The notes: generated from the sequence alone by a model not told the origin. Shown: positions 9,650-20,325, counted from the first letter of the stretch. The stretch is DNA of 29,786 nt from Acanthamoeba lenticulata (GCA_002179805.1 NAVB01000750.1:1-29786), one strand, 5' to 3'. Numbers and translations are program-made.

Positions 9650-11130
9650 GCGGCTTCCTGTTGTGCAGCATCAGCGGCCTGAGACCACACACACACATGC
9701 ACACACCTGTGGCGACACGAGAGGCATCCCGTACTGTGCAAGCGGGCGTATTGCTTGAGCCGCGGCTGGAGCCACGCCATGTAGCGCGCCTTGGCGCAAG
9801 ATGATGTCCTCGGCCCGCCCTGCTCCGCCATGCTCGAAACCCTTGAATCCGGAGGAATGTCCTCGTCCGTGGTCTTTGGCGGCGGCATGCCGCAGAAGCT
9901 GCGCCACAGGCAGTCGGCGCTGCTCACTTCGTTGAGCATCTGGTCTCGCAGCAGTGACGTCAGCTTTCCAATCCCGAAACATTCCAAGCATTCTCTGGAG
10001 GGCGGACGTTACCGCACAGGCCTGGGCCACGGCGCACAGGTCGTTGGGCTCCAGGTGGACCAGTAGGCTGTGCAGCAACAACTCGACGGGCAGATTGAGG
10101 AGGGGGCTGGCGCGGTAGCTCGAGTGCTGCTCAATCATCTCCGCGACGGCCATGTGGCCTTTACGCCGCGCCATTTGGGCCGCGTCTTCGCCGTGCTTGC
10201 TCCAGGCCATCGGGTTGGCGTCGTGCTCGAGGAGAAGCGACACAACGGCGGTATGGCCGAAGCGAGCAGCGTAATGAAGGCCCGTCTGGCCGTCGTTGTC
10301 GGCGTGGTTCACGTCGGTGACGCGCTTGCCTATCGTGTCGTCAGACGCGTTTAGGTTCGATCTCTTAAAAAAAACAATAATAATAAATAAATAAATAAAT
10401 GAAAAACGAAAACGAAAACGAGCGAAAGTGAAAGCGACCCTGGAGGAGGAACTGGACGACTGGCCAGTTGCCACGCAAGCAGGCCACGTGGAACGGCGTC
10501 ATGCCCAGTTCATCTCGCCTATTCACTGGATTAGCTTCATTCATCTCTTGTCAAAGGACATGAAGAAATAGAGGAGGAACCAGTCCGGCTTGGCCCCGAC
10601 GGAAAGGAGCAGCTTCCAGAATTTGATGGACGCTGGCGCGATGCCCATCCAGCTCTGCATCCATCTCGCTCCCACTGCGGACGGCTGTTCTTAAGCCTTT
10701 GGTAGCAATCTTGGTCACGTGGTCCGCATGGACGACATCACCACCCAAAGGAGAGGAAGGGAGGCCAGTCGTGGCGTACGGGAGGGAAGGGACCCTTCTG
10801 GCCTTCCGCCAGCGCGTGCAGCTCGGCTCGCCGACGTTCCCTCTGCTGGGACGTTGCCCCGTGGTCGACGAGCAGCTGCGCGATGCTTTGGTTGCCGCAC
10901 TTGGCTGCGGCGAGGAGGGGCCACAGACCCATTTGGTCGCGTTCATGGACGCTGCGCCCCCCTGCCCAGGCGCGGGGATTACACAAGCGCTTATGGGCAG
11001 TTGGCACGCAGCAAAGCAGGTTCCACGTACGCTGGAGCAGGGTGTGTACACGGCCTTCGTCGCCGTCAAGCACCGCCGTAGTGAGGGAGGGAGTTACAGG
11101 GAGCTCAACTTGGGTACGGCCGCTGTTCAT
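9646..11130 (-). CDS. Ankyrin-repeat F-box protein
   Basis: Exons 11130-11031, 10961-10794, 10674-10601, 10544-10439, 10329-10013 and 9963-9646 give 360 residues. Several ankyrin units are visible, for example MGLWPLLAAAKCGN, LGMTPFHVACLRGNWPVV and DGQTGLHYAARFGHTAVV. An F-box follows (LLNLPVELLLHSLLVHLEPN through CLWRSFCG), spliced by a 49-nt intron that restores the F-box alignment. The expected role is substrate recognition in an SCF ubiquitin ligase, with ankyrins binding the target; partners are unknown. The ankyrin-before-F-box order is unusual but plausible. The third exon is ambiguous: its frame stays open past the chosen donor at 10600 into codons with strong G/C bias, so either a 55-nt intron or a one-base frameshift lies there. 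The last exon could also splice at 9694. Confidence 0.78.
10378..10400 (+). repeat. AAT/AAAT microsatellite in an intron
   Basis: Short AATAAT then AAAT tandem run in the fourth intron (10438-10330) of the ankyrin/F-box gene. Confidence 0.7.
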
Positions 11131-11226
11131 GAGTGCGCCTTGTGCTCTTGCGTTTGGGGAAGCAAGAAATTCAAAGAATTGGCTTAAACCCCAGGAATGT
11201 GCAAAATATATTTAATAAAAAAAAGT

Positions 11227-11232
11227 TTTATT
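11227..11232 (-). terminator. Poly(A) signal of the D2HGDH gene
   Basis: AATAAA on the (-) strand, 11 nt after the stop codon at 11244, followed by an A/T-rich run. Confidence 0.6.
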
Positions 11233-11243
11233 CTGGCCGTAGG

Positions 11244-13569
11244 TCAAGCGTGGGGAAAGGGGATGACTTTGTAGGGGTTGAGGATGAAGTTGGGATCGAA
11301 CGTCTCCTTCATCAGGCGCATGTATCGGATGGCAGGCTCGGACTTGGAGTAGTGCAGGCAGTCCCTTTTCATCAACCCCAGCTGCATCACACCACAAGCA
11401 CCACCATCAGCACATCACCATGTTTGCCAACTTGATAGGTCATAGAAGGGAGCATAAGCAGCGCACGACGTACGCCGTGCTCGGCCGAGATGGAGCCTCC
11501 TTGCTTGGAGGTCCACTCGTAGACAAAGGGCTCGATCAGGCCGTGCACCTCGGCGTCATAGGTTGGGCTCACCATGTTCAGGTGCAGGTTCGCTGATAAC
11601 GTTGATGTTGATCAATGAACAAGGAGGTCAATGAAGATAAAGATGGCAATGGTGGTGATGCTGATGGTGGCGTACAGTCGCCAACGTGGCCGTAGGCGAT
11701 GGTGCGAGCCTTGTGGCCGAGTCGCTGCCGCATCTCCGCCGCGAGATCGTACATCTTGTGGATCGGAATCGACAGGTCGTACTTGTAGTTGAATCCCGCC
11801 CTGCGCCGCACACACGCACGACACACACGCGCGAGTTAACGGGAGGAACAGAAGCAGATTGGACGCAAGGAGGTGAAGGCTACTTGCTGCCGGCCTCGGC
11901 GAAACTCTCGCGGATCTGCCAGAGGGCGCGGAACTGGGTGGTGTCCTGCGCGACCGTCCCGTCGGTCACGATGCCCTCGCCCATCGCCCGCTCCAGGAAC
12001 CCGTTCAGCTTCTGTTAGCATGAGTGTGTGTGTGCATTCACGCGAGAATGCTGTGAGAACAGGGGCCCAAAGTGAAAATATGTCAAGTATGCAAAAAATG
12101 AATGAATGAATGAAGAGAAGGTGCCTCGGTGTCGTGGGCCTCGTTGGAGCCGTGGGTCTCGACGAGGACGTAGAAGGGGCTGGGCGCCGAGAGCGGATCA
12201 CGGACGTGCGGCAGCTGCTCCATCTCCAGTTCCATCGATTCCCGGTCCCAGAACTCGAACGCTGTCCTCAACACCATCATCATCATCATCGACATCACAC
12301 CACACATTGTCAACATCCTGTGCCTTTGCTTTGGCGGAAAGACGATGCGCACCAGAGAGGATCTCGCCCAGGTCCTGCTTGACCTCCACAAAGGCCTTCT
12401 GGACGGCCTCGAACGAGGGCACGCTGAGCACCGCCACGTTCACGGACTGCGGCCGGCCGCCGACGGTGGTGATGGTGAGCCCGAGCAAGCGAACCTCAGC
12501 TGAAGAGGAGGAAGGGGCGGGGACCTTGGGCCGGGCGGGCGTGAGCAGCGAGACGCCGGTGATGACGCCCAGCGAGCCCTCGCTGCCGATGAAGAGCTGC
12601 TTGAGATCGTAGCCCGTGTTGTCCTTGCGCAGCGAGTTGAGCCCGTCGAGCACGGTGCCGTCGGGGAGGACGACCTGGAGGCCCAGCACGTTGCCGTGGA
12701 GCGAGCCGTAGCGCAGGAACCGGACGCCGCCCGCGTTGGTCGCGACGTTGCCGCCAATGTGGCAGCTGCCCTTGGCGCCCAGGTCGAGCGGCATGGTGAA
12801 TCCCTTCTCCTCGAGGTACTCGTCCAGCGTTTGCAGCACGCAGCCGGCCTGCCGCAGCCAAGAGCCGATGAGCCTTTTTCGCTACACATGCAAGGAGAGA
12901 AGAGGGGGCGAGAGGCGGTCAGACCTGGCACGTCAGCACGCCCGACACGGCGTCGAAGCCCAAGACCTTGTTCATCTTGCTCATTGACAGGATGATCTCT
13001 GGAGCGTGTAGAATAGATTTAAAATAAATAAATAAATAAAATTTGTTGTAGAACGATTGATTAGATGTCGCAAGGGGCGGGTGTGCGCGCACCGTCGTGT
13101 ACGGGAACGGAGCCACCCACGAGGCCGGTGTTGCCTCCCTGCGGGACCACAGCCAGCTTGCGCTCGTTGCAGTACTTGAGGATGCGCGACACTTCCTCCA
13201 CAGAACGCGGCTGGAGGGCGAGCCTGGTACCATGAGCGAGTGCTGAGTTGAGGGTGCAAGAGCAAACCCCTCGCTGCAGATGCACGCAGGGGCAGCGTGG
13301 CTTTAAGAGCGTGATGTGAAGGCTTACCTGGAGTAGCCTTTGTACTTGTGCAGCCAGTCTTCATTGAGGGGCACAAGAGCATCAGGGTCGGTCACGACTG
13401 AAGCGTGCGGGTCTGCAACAATGCTCCGAAAGTGCTCCACGTCACGCTGCTCGAGCTTGGCATAGCGAGCATCCCGGGGTGGTTTCTCCATCGAAGCGTA
13501 CAAACGCCGCGCGGAAGACAGGCCCCGCGCATGCCGGCTGACACGGAACAGATGGAGCGATGACCTCAT
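11244..13569 (-). CDS. D2HGDH: D-2-hydroxyglutarate dehydrogenase, mitochondrial
   Basis: FAD-dependent oxidation of D-2-hydroxyglutarate to 2-oxoglutarate in the mitochondrial matrix. Exons 13569-13328, 13223-13093, 12998-12925, 12848-12525, 12446-12353, 12261-12125, 12011-11884, 11800-11676, 11592-11474 and 11381-11244 give 503 residues. The Arg/Ser-rich N-terminus ([16 protein letters not shown]) looks like a mitochondrial presequence. FAD-domain motifs are [32 protein letters not shown] and [19 protein letters not shown]; the C-terminal catalytic part has [20 protein letters not shown] (the family usually has GDGNLH), SAEHG and ILNPYKV. The intron 12124-12015 uses a GC donor, supported by family alignment (DTE|KLNGF). 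The 78-nt intron 12524-12447 is stop-free and in frame, so retention would add 26 residues. Divergent from bL20m. Confidence 0.95.
13020..13041 (+). repeat. AAAT microsatellite in an intron
   Basis: Tandem AAAT units in the second intron (13092-12999) of the D2HGDH gene. Confidence 0.75.
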
Positions 13570-13725
13570 TCCTGATCGCTGTGTGTTTGAATCTTTTTGC
13601 TCGTAAATTAATTCACATTTCTTTGGTGCGAAGCGGGAAAATGAATTTCTCGATCCGCCCCAGCCGAGAAAAGCGTCGAGCATCAACATCTGGAGACGTG
13701 AGGCCAACACAACCAGCGAGCCAAA
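13570..13725. promoter_or_regulatory. Divergent promoter of D2HGDH and bL20m
   Basis: Only 156 nt separate the two start codons, which point away from each other, so both promoters and 5' UTRs must lie here. No TATA box is evident. Both products are mitochondrial, so shared control is plausible (inference). Confidence 0.6.
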
Positions 13726-14190
13726 ATGAGTGGCATGAACAAGAAGAAACTGCTCAAGTTCGTCAAGGGCTTTCGAGGCCGGGCGAAGAATTGTCCGAGC
13801 ATCGCGAGGGAGCGCGCCTACAAGGCCCTCCAGTACGCATTTGTCGGACGAAAGCTCAAGAAGAGGCTCTTCCGCCAGACCTGGATTCAGCAGATTAATG
13901 CCGCCACTCGCATGCACAACATCCCCTACTCTCGCTTCATGGAAGGCTGCGTGCAGGCCGATGTGAAGCTGAACCGAAAGATGCTGTCGGAGCTGGCCAT
14001 CTACGAGCCCTACTCCTTCTCAGCCGTGGCGAAATTAGTGGGCGAGCGATTAAAGCAAGCCGATACGGAGAGGGAGGCCGAGCGGCGAGCTGCGACTGAG
14101 GCCAACATGCACCCCGGCAACAGAGATCTTACGGCAGATCAGAAGGAGTGGCTACTTGCCCAAAAGCTGAAGGAGCTGCAGATCGTATAA
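13726..14190 (+). CDS. MRPL20: Mitochondrial large-subunit ribosomal protein bL20m
   Basis: Single-exon gene of 154 residues. The core matches bacterial/mitochondrial bL20: KFVKGFRGRAKNCPSIARE, ALQYAFVGRKLKKRLFR, WIQQINAATR, YSRFMEG. bL20 binds 23S-type rRNA early in large-subunit assembly. There is an acid/Arg-rich C-terminal extension of about 40 residues (ERLKQADTEREAERRA and a terminal LKELQIV) beyond the bacterial length. No strong presequence is visible; the basic N-terminus MSGMNKKKLLKFVK may serve. The ATG has an A at -3 (aaaATGAG context). ATTAAA at 14204-14209 is a likely poly(A) signal. Confidence 0.92.
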   Translation: MSGMNKKKLLKFVKGFRGRAKNCPSIARERAYKALQYAFVGRKLKKRLFRQTWIQQINAATRMHNIPYSRFMEGCVQADVKLNRKMLSELAIYEPYSFSAVAKLVGERLKQADTEREAERRAATEANMHPGNRDLTADQKEWLLAQKLKELQIV

Positions 14191-14338
14191 CCCTGTGCCA
14201 ACCATTAAATGACTTCATTCAATTCATCTTCTCATCCACGAAGAAAATCATTTTCTCTTCTGTTGCTCCGCATCTGGCAAGATGAGGGCAAAGAAAGGCC
14301 ACAGCTGAACGTGCAAACACACCACCACAAACCGTTTC

Positions 14339-17300
14339 ATGACACGACGAGCACTGCAGGTGGCTGCCACCTCACCATGGTTGGTGCTCTTCTTTGTGGC
14401 ACTGCACGGAGCCGCCATCTTCCTCTTCCTCAACGGCTTCTTTCTCACACGATTCGAGATCCAAAGCTATAGCCAATGCGCACACCCACCACCAGCATCT
14501 TCTCACGAGCATACACAAAGCGCTGCAACAAGGGGTGATCTAAATGGAAGTTCATTCGACGCTACACGAGGTCAACCGGGCAAGAAGATGAAGGTGCCAT
14601 CGCACGAGCAGTCATGCTGGATGCCACGGCGCTTCAGGCGCGCTCTGTTCGTCATCGTCGATGCGTTGCGCTTTGATTTCACGCTCTACACGCGCCCTAT
14701 GCGCCAGGGCGCGCACGCGCACACAGACGACCAAGACGACGACTTCTACGTCAACAACCTGCCCGTGATCACCGACCTCCTGCTCAACAACGCCAGCAAC
14801 ACCCTCCTCTTTCGCTTCGTGGCGGACGCCCCGACTACGACGCTGCAGCGGCTCAAGGCGCTCAACACGGGCGGCATCCCCACGTTCCTCGAGGCCAAGA
14901 ACAACTTTGATTCATCAGAGCTGAGCGAGGACAACCTCATCTTCCAGCTGCGCGAGAACGGCCGCAGCGCCGTCTTCATGGGCGACGACACCTGGGCCAA
15001 GCTGTTCCCCCCGCAGAAGCGCTACTTCACCCGCTGCCACCCGTACCCGTCGTTTAACGTCAAGGACCTGCACACGGTGGACGACGGCGTCATGCTTCAT
15101 CTCTTCCCCGAGATGCGCAACCAGTCCAAGTCTGGTGCGTGATCCATCATCCTCTCTTGCTCTTTCGTTTTTCATTCTTTTATGTTTGTTTTGTTATTAT
15201 TATTATTTTAACTGTTTTTTGAATTGTTTTGTAACGTGTTCCAACTTGAACCAAAACGCCAGAGGAGGACGGGTGGGAAGTGATCGTGGCCCACTTCCTC
15301 GGGGTCGATCACGCTGGCCACCGCTTCGGACCGTCGCACCCGCAGATGCGCCAGAAGTTGCGGCAGATGAACGGCATCCTGCAGCAGGCATCTTGTCCCC
15401 CCCGGTCACCATCATCATCAACCCCTCTCCCCTTCCCTCCCCATGTCCTCCGTCCTCATCATCATGCTGATCGTCGCTTTTCTCCTCCTTCCCTTCTTCA
15501 TCATCGTCTTCATCATCAAGATCGTGGAGGCCATGGAGGACGACACGATCCTGTTCGTGATGGGCGACCACGGCATGACCGCCGACGGCAACCACGGCGG
15601 CCACACCGAGAGGCACGTCCTTGTCCTCGTCCTCGTCCCAAACTGTCGTCATCTCGTCCCGCTCGAGCACGCCTGACGGTGTGGTCCGGGACTGAACCAT
15701 AATCTCAGTGAAGTGACGGCGGCGCTGTTCGTGTACACGCCCTCGGCCTCCTTCAACGCGTGGGACCGGCTGCGGTTGGACGACGACCTCCGTGACGTCT
15801 TCACCCGGAGCGAGCTCGGCCTGGACCTCCGCGACAACAAGGCCCGCCAGCAGCGCGCGCCAGAGGTCAAGGGTGGCGACAACAAAGACGCGTTTGTGAT
15901 GACGCGAGACCACTTCCGGACGGTGGCGCAGATCGACGTCGTGCCCACGGTCGCGCTGCTCCTCGGCCTGCCGATCCCGTTCGGCAACCTGGGCGGCGTC
16001 ATCCCCGAGCTCTTCCTCGGCATCGCCCCGCCGGCCTACCTCGGCGGCCTCTACCGCGACGAGGCCAACGGCGGCCTCTTCCTCGAATTCCTCGAGCGCA
16101 CGTGGGGCAGCGGCGCCGATGACCACGGCCACGGCCACGGCCGTGGCGACGTGGCGGGCCTGCGGGCGTGGCTCGAGGGCTTCAGGCGGCTCAACGCGGC
16201 CATGCAGCTCAACTCGCGCCAGATCGACGCCTACCTTGCGGCCTACGCCGACGTCTCGCCGTCGTTCCCGGCGCGCGACGTCGCCGAGCTCCGGCGGCGC
16301 CACTTGGCCCAGGCCGACGCCCTCCTCGCCCAAGCCGAGGCCGACGATGTCGACACGAATGCTGACGTGGCGGCGCTGGCCGCGCGGGTGCGGCGGCACT
16401 ACCGGGCCTTCAGGGAGCACCACGAGTTCCAGAAGCAGGTTGTCGACTTGTGCCGCCGGCTGTGGGCCACCTTTGACGTGGCGTCGATGGCGTGGGGCCT
16501 CGCCCTGCTCCTGGCCTCCATCCTCGGCCTCGTCGTCGTCCTGGTCCTGCCCCGCCGCAACAATCTTGTCGACAGCAACGTGGACTTTGGCTTCGTCCTG
16601 GGCGGCGCCGTTGTCGGCGCCCTGCTCGCCCTCGTCCGGGCCGCCGCCGACGCGGCGCTCGGCGCTGCATTCCTCAACATTCCAGAGCTGGTCGGGCTCT
16701 CGCTCATCTGCGCCGTCCTGGGCCTCATCATGTCGACATGGCCTCGATGGCCGCCGCTGTGGCGCCACTTGTTGTCGACGTCTACATCGTTATCGCTGCC
16801 GTCGGCCGAGCAGGCGCTGTCGGCAGCGGCGCTGGGCCTCTTTGCGCTGCACGGCGCGGGCCTCTTCAGCAACTCGTTCATCGAGGCCGAGGGCCCGGTC
16901 ATCGCCTTCCTCCTCACGTCGCTCCTCCTCGTCCACCTCATCGTCGCCGCCGCCGCCGCCGCGGTCAACCGCCGCAGCCACGCGTGGCTCCGGCTGGCGC
17001 TCGCGCTCGTCCTCCTCCGATTCTGTCCGTCGATCGTCGGCCGCCACGAGTCCGTCGCCGCCGACGCGGCCGAGCAAGACGCCTTCCCCGCGCCCATCTT
17101 TGTACGGCCGCCCATTGTTGATGTCGACGTCGACATCGACGTTGATGACGTGGATGATGCTGATGATGGTGATGGTGATGTTGTCGCAGGAGCCGAGCGA
17201 GGCCGGGCAAGTGCGGGAGGTCGCGCCCTCGCCCGGGGAGGACCTCCTCGTGTGGCAGGGCCTGCGCTTCCTCGTCTCGCCCCTGTTCGTCGCCGACACG

Positions 17301-18719
17301 CTCGTCCCGCTGGGCCTCGTCCTGGCCCTCTTTGTCCACCACGGCCTCAACTCCTTCTTCTTTGCATCGCCTTCGTCGTCATCATCCTCGTCGTCGTCAT
17401 CGTCGTCGTCGTCATCGCCGTCGGCGCAGCAGTCCGAGCGCGGCTGGCGGGTCGTGCTGCTGGGCCTCCATGCGGCGTCGCTGGCCAGCGCGGCGGCCTA
17501 TTGGACGTACCAGCGGCAGGCGTTGCTGGACCACCTGCCCTACGTGTGGAAGGTGGCCTTCCCGCGCGTCGTCTACGCGTCCGCCCTCGTCTCGCTCGGC
17601 CTCCTTGTCGCCCTCCTCGTCCTCCGCCGTCGCCGCCGCCAGCCCCTCGTACGACGACACATGACCGCACGACACGACACGCGCGCGTGTGTGCCTGACA
17701 CGACACGACACACACGGGGGGGGAGTAGACGAGGAGGGGGCTGCAGGGCACGTTCGTGCTGGCGGGCCTGATCGTGGGCGTGCCGGTGGTGCTGGTCTCT
17801 GGGCCGGGCTCGTGCTGGACCTTTGCCTCGTTCCTCTGCGCGGCGCTCCTCTTCCTCGACGCCCACGCCGAGCGTGCCCTCCAGTCGAGCCGCCCCTCGT
17901 CTTTCTCTTCATCGTCGTCAGCATCATCTTCATCATCGTCTTCGTCGGCGCTTCGGTCTGGTGGAGCCGCGCGACAACGCAGGACCAGGCCTCTTGGGAG
18001 CGGCGGCGACGACGAGATCGTCGTGGACGTGAGCGTGGCTGGTGGCGAGGTTGATGATGGAAAGCGTGGACGACGGCCGCTGGAGGTGGGCGCGGCAGAG
18101 GTGGTGGTGTGGGTCTTCCTGGCGGTGCTCCTCTTCTACAAGACGGGCCACCTGTGCGACTTCTCGTCCCTCCAGTTCGAGGCTCCCTTCATAGGTACTG
18201 CCTCTTGCCCTGTTTGCTTTGATGAAGATGAAGAAGAGGAAGACTGACAACGTTGTATTTCCTGTAAACAACGCCACAGGGTTCGAGGAAATGAACATGA
18301 TCGTGGGCGGCGTGTTGATGGTGCTCAACACCTTTGGGTGCTACATCATCTTCGTCCTCTTCCTTCCGCTACTCCTCTTCTGGACACCAACCTGGAGCAA
18401 CAGCAACGACCAGAACAACCACGGCCGTTCTTCTGCTACGTCTTCTACTTCTTCGTCTACAAAGTCAACTCCAACAACAACAACTGGTGAGTCCTACTCG
18501 CGGGAAGAGGTGCGGGCGTGGAGCCTGCGCGTCATGTGGATGTTCATGCTGGCCTTCGTCGTGAAGCTCTTCCTCACGACCCTCTTCGTCTTCCTCGTGC
18601 GCCGTCACTTGATGGTGTGGAAGGTCTTCGCGCCCAAGTATGTCTTCGACGCGTCGGCTACAGCTGTCGTCGATCTGCTCCTCGTCCCCCTCTACCTCGC
18701 CATCTACGGCCTCCTTTGA
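14339..18719 (+). CDS. PIGO: GPI ethanolamine phosphate transferase 3 (PIG-O-like)
   Basis: ER enzyme adding ethanolamine phosphate to the third mannose of the GPI anchor, which later links to protein. Exons 14339-15134, 15263-15387, 15521-15612, 15709-17101, 17190-17648, 17747-18194 and 18280-18719 give 1250 residues. An N-terminal membrane anchor precedes the luminal alkaline-phosphatase-like domain: VIVDALRFDF, DAPTTTLQRLKAL (nucleophile Thr region), GGIPTFLEAKNNF, MGDDTW, FNVKDLHTVDDGV, AHFLGVDHAGHRFGP and VMGDHGMTADGNHGG. A multi-pass C-terminal half ends with RRHLMVWKVFAPKYVF, a PIG-O hallmark. Two consecutive introns (15388-15520 and 15613-15708) need GC-AG donors. The protein is longer than the roughly 1,100 residues usual for PIG-O because of Ser-rich loops near 17360-17420, 17890-17950 and 18430-18485. 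Confidence 0.9.
17361..17420 (+). repeat. TCG/TCA poly-Ser tract in PIG-O
   Basis: Triplet run coding about 16 consecutive Ser between two predicted membrane segments. The frame stays open; a short retained or cryptic intron cannot be excluded. A similar tract lies at about 17893-17950. Confidence 0.75.
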
Positions 18720-18872
18720 ACGATTGTAAACCCAAAAAGATCGTAATTGATTGATCAAGAAGGTTTGTTGTGGCCTCATGGCTATCATGAAAGATGAGGG
18801 AAGGGAGTAGATGGTGGTGCGGTCCGCATGCTCTAGCGTGTGCCCCCGAATGAATGAATGAAACGGCGAAAT

Positions 18873-19326
18873 TTACAGTTGAATCTTGAAATCGAGGCCG
18901 GAGAGGTCCAGGTTACCAATGTCAGGGGGTGCGATGCTCGGGTGCGCAGGTGCCGCTGGCATCATGCCGCCCATAGACTTCTGCATCATTTCAGCCTGGA
19001 TGGGCAAATTTGCAGCTCGTTACTGGTTGCACATGACGGTTGAACGCAAGGACTTGTTTAGAGCTCAGTACCTTAATCATCTTGACCATTTCGCGATCGC
19101 TCTCAAGCGCTCGGAGCACGGGGAGGTAGAGAACGATGGCGCCAGTGGCGAGCATCCAAGCAAACGGACCAAGGACGGCAACGCCCTTGGTGGCCCATCC
19201 TGAAACCGAGTTCAGGGCAACGCCACAAGAGGCAGCAAGCCGCCGCACGGGCTCAGGGATCGAATCGTTGTTGAAGAATCCCTTCTTCTGCGGCTGCTTC
19301 AACTCTTCGATGTTGAGTCTGACCAT
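18873..19326 (-). CDS. Tom22-like mitochondrial import receptor subunit
   Basis: Exons 19326-19072 and 18995-18873 (76-nt intron, phase 0) give 125 residues with one membrane segment at about 50-72 (VLGPFAWMLATGAIVLYLP). The layout matches Tom22: a short cytosolic N-terminus, a Trp- and Gly-containing region (SGWATKGVAV), a membrane helix with an internal Pro, then an acidic patch (ESDREMVKMIK) and a Met-rich short C-terminal tail (MMQKSMGGMMP). If right, it sits in the outer-membrane TOM complex. The N-terminus is less acidic than in fungal Tom22, so the assignment rests on the helix and its flanks. Another small tail-anchored-like protein is possible. Confidence 0.5.
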
Positions 19327-19692
19327 TTTGTCTGTTCGGAGATTGACTGACGATGGAGAGGGAACTAGATCAGTGCGATGGGGCAGTGGAATCGTCTACA
19401 GAGCCCGGCAGCCGAACAGACAAAAGACACGACCTGCCGGCGCTTCCTCGAAGCTGCGCAGCCGCAGTCCGCATGAACAGCGAAGTTTCGGCGCGAATCG
19501 CCATGAAAAAGAAATAGCAAGGGAAATGAATAATAAAATTTGTTGTTCATCTTCGCCCAATCGATTGGGCAAAGCTGCATTCATTGTATCTTGGTACATT
19601 CAAGTGCAGATGGGAGAGCATAAAGAGGAAGGTGAGGAGGGTGAAGAATATGGAATAAATAAATAAATATCGCCTCAATTGCGCGGCGGGGT
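19327..19692. other. Intergenic region between Tom22-like and small membrane protein genes
   Basis: No exon seen. It should hold the promoter of the (-) Tom22-like gene and the 3' UTR of the (-) small membrane protein. AAATAAAT repeats occur at about 19653-19670. Confidence 0.4.
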
Positions 19693-20277
19693 TCAAACGG
19701 GGCTGAGGCTGACGCTCTTGCGGGAGCTCTTCCGCGACTTCTTGCCACGCTTCTTGATCTTCTTGCACCACTTCTTGGGCATCTTAATCATCTTCTTCTT
19801 TACCTTCTTGCGTTGGTCGGAGCAGCACGAAGCGAAGGGCCACAGGACGGCCCAGACGATGCATCCCACCAGGCTCACGATGAGCGTGAAGGGCCAGAGG
19901 ATTATGAGGCTCAGGAAGTAGATGAGGTCGTACAGCGCCAGCCCGCATATGCAGGCGCGCGTGCAGATGCAGCACATGTCTGGTGGCGGCGGGGTTGGTC
20001 GTGTACGACGTCGAGGCAAGAGGGCAAACTGAGTCAAGTGGCGTTCCCTTTCGGGGTGTGCAGGCCTGACTACCGTCAGGGCGACGAGACCACACCCTCG
20101 ACCTTCGTCGTGACGTAGTGGTTGGCCAAGTAGCTGTTTCAAACCGACAAGCTGCGCCAATCGTCTTCCGTAAACTTCTCCGAGCCGTCAACCCGCGGCG
20201 GGTTGTTGGACCGACACCAGTTCAAAGGGCGACCACCACTCAGGGATTGGCTTCTTCTTTATGAAGGTGTGGTGCAT
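19693..20277 (-). CDS. Small Cys- and Lys-rich membrane protein, unknown
   Basis: Proposed exons 20277-20216, 20133-20096 and 19979-19693 give 128 residues. The last exon is secure: a Cys cluster (DMCCICTRACICG), a long hydrophobic stretch of about 45 residues with two Trp-Pro-Phe turns (ILWPF, VLWPF), CC, then a strongly basic tail (about 20 Lys/Arg) ending SVSLSPV. Exon 2 (YLANHYVTTKVE) has good codon bias and a matching phase. The first exon (MHHTFIKKKPIPEWWSPFEL) is less certain; other reading frames between 20130 and 20216 are also open. The ATG is only about 48 nt beyond the stop of the actin-related gene. Function unknown; palmitoylation of the Cys clusters and a cytosolic basic tail are conjecture. 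Confidence 0.5.
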
Positions 20278-20325
20278 GCTGTAACGTTTGGTGTACAAAG
20301 TCATCATCATGACTTGTGCCATCTT

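Noticed and set aside
8597..11130. One fused ankyrin/F-box-GTPase gene
   Set aside because: No donor/acceptor pair joins the two frames in phase, and the F-box frame stops at the GTPase start.
15203..16768. Long (-) frame of 521 codons opposite PIG-O
   Set aside because: Shadow of G/C-biased codons on the other strand; it reads as charged low-complexity sequence, and the (+) strand holds clear PIG-O motifs.
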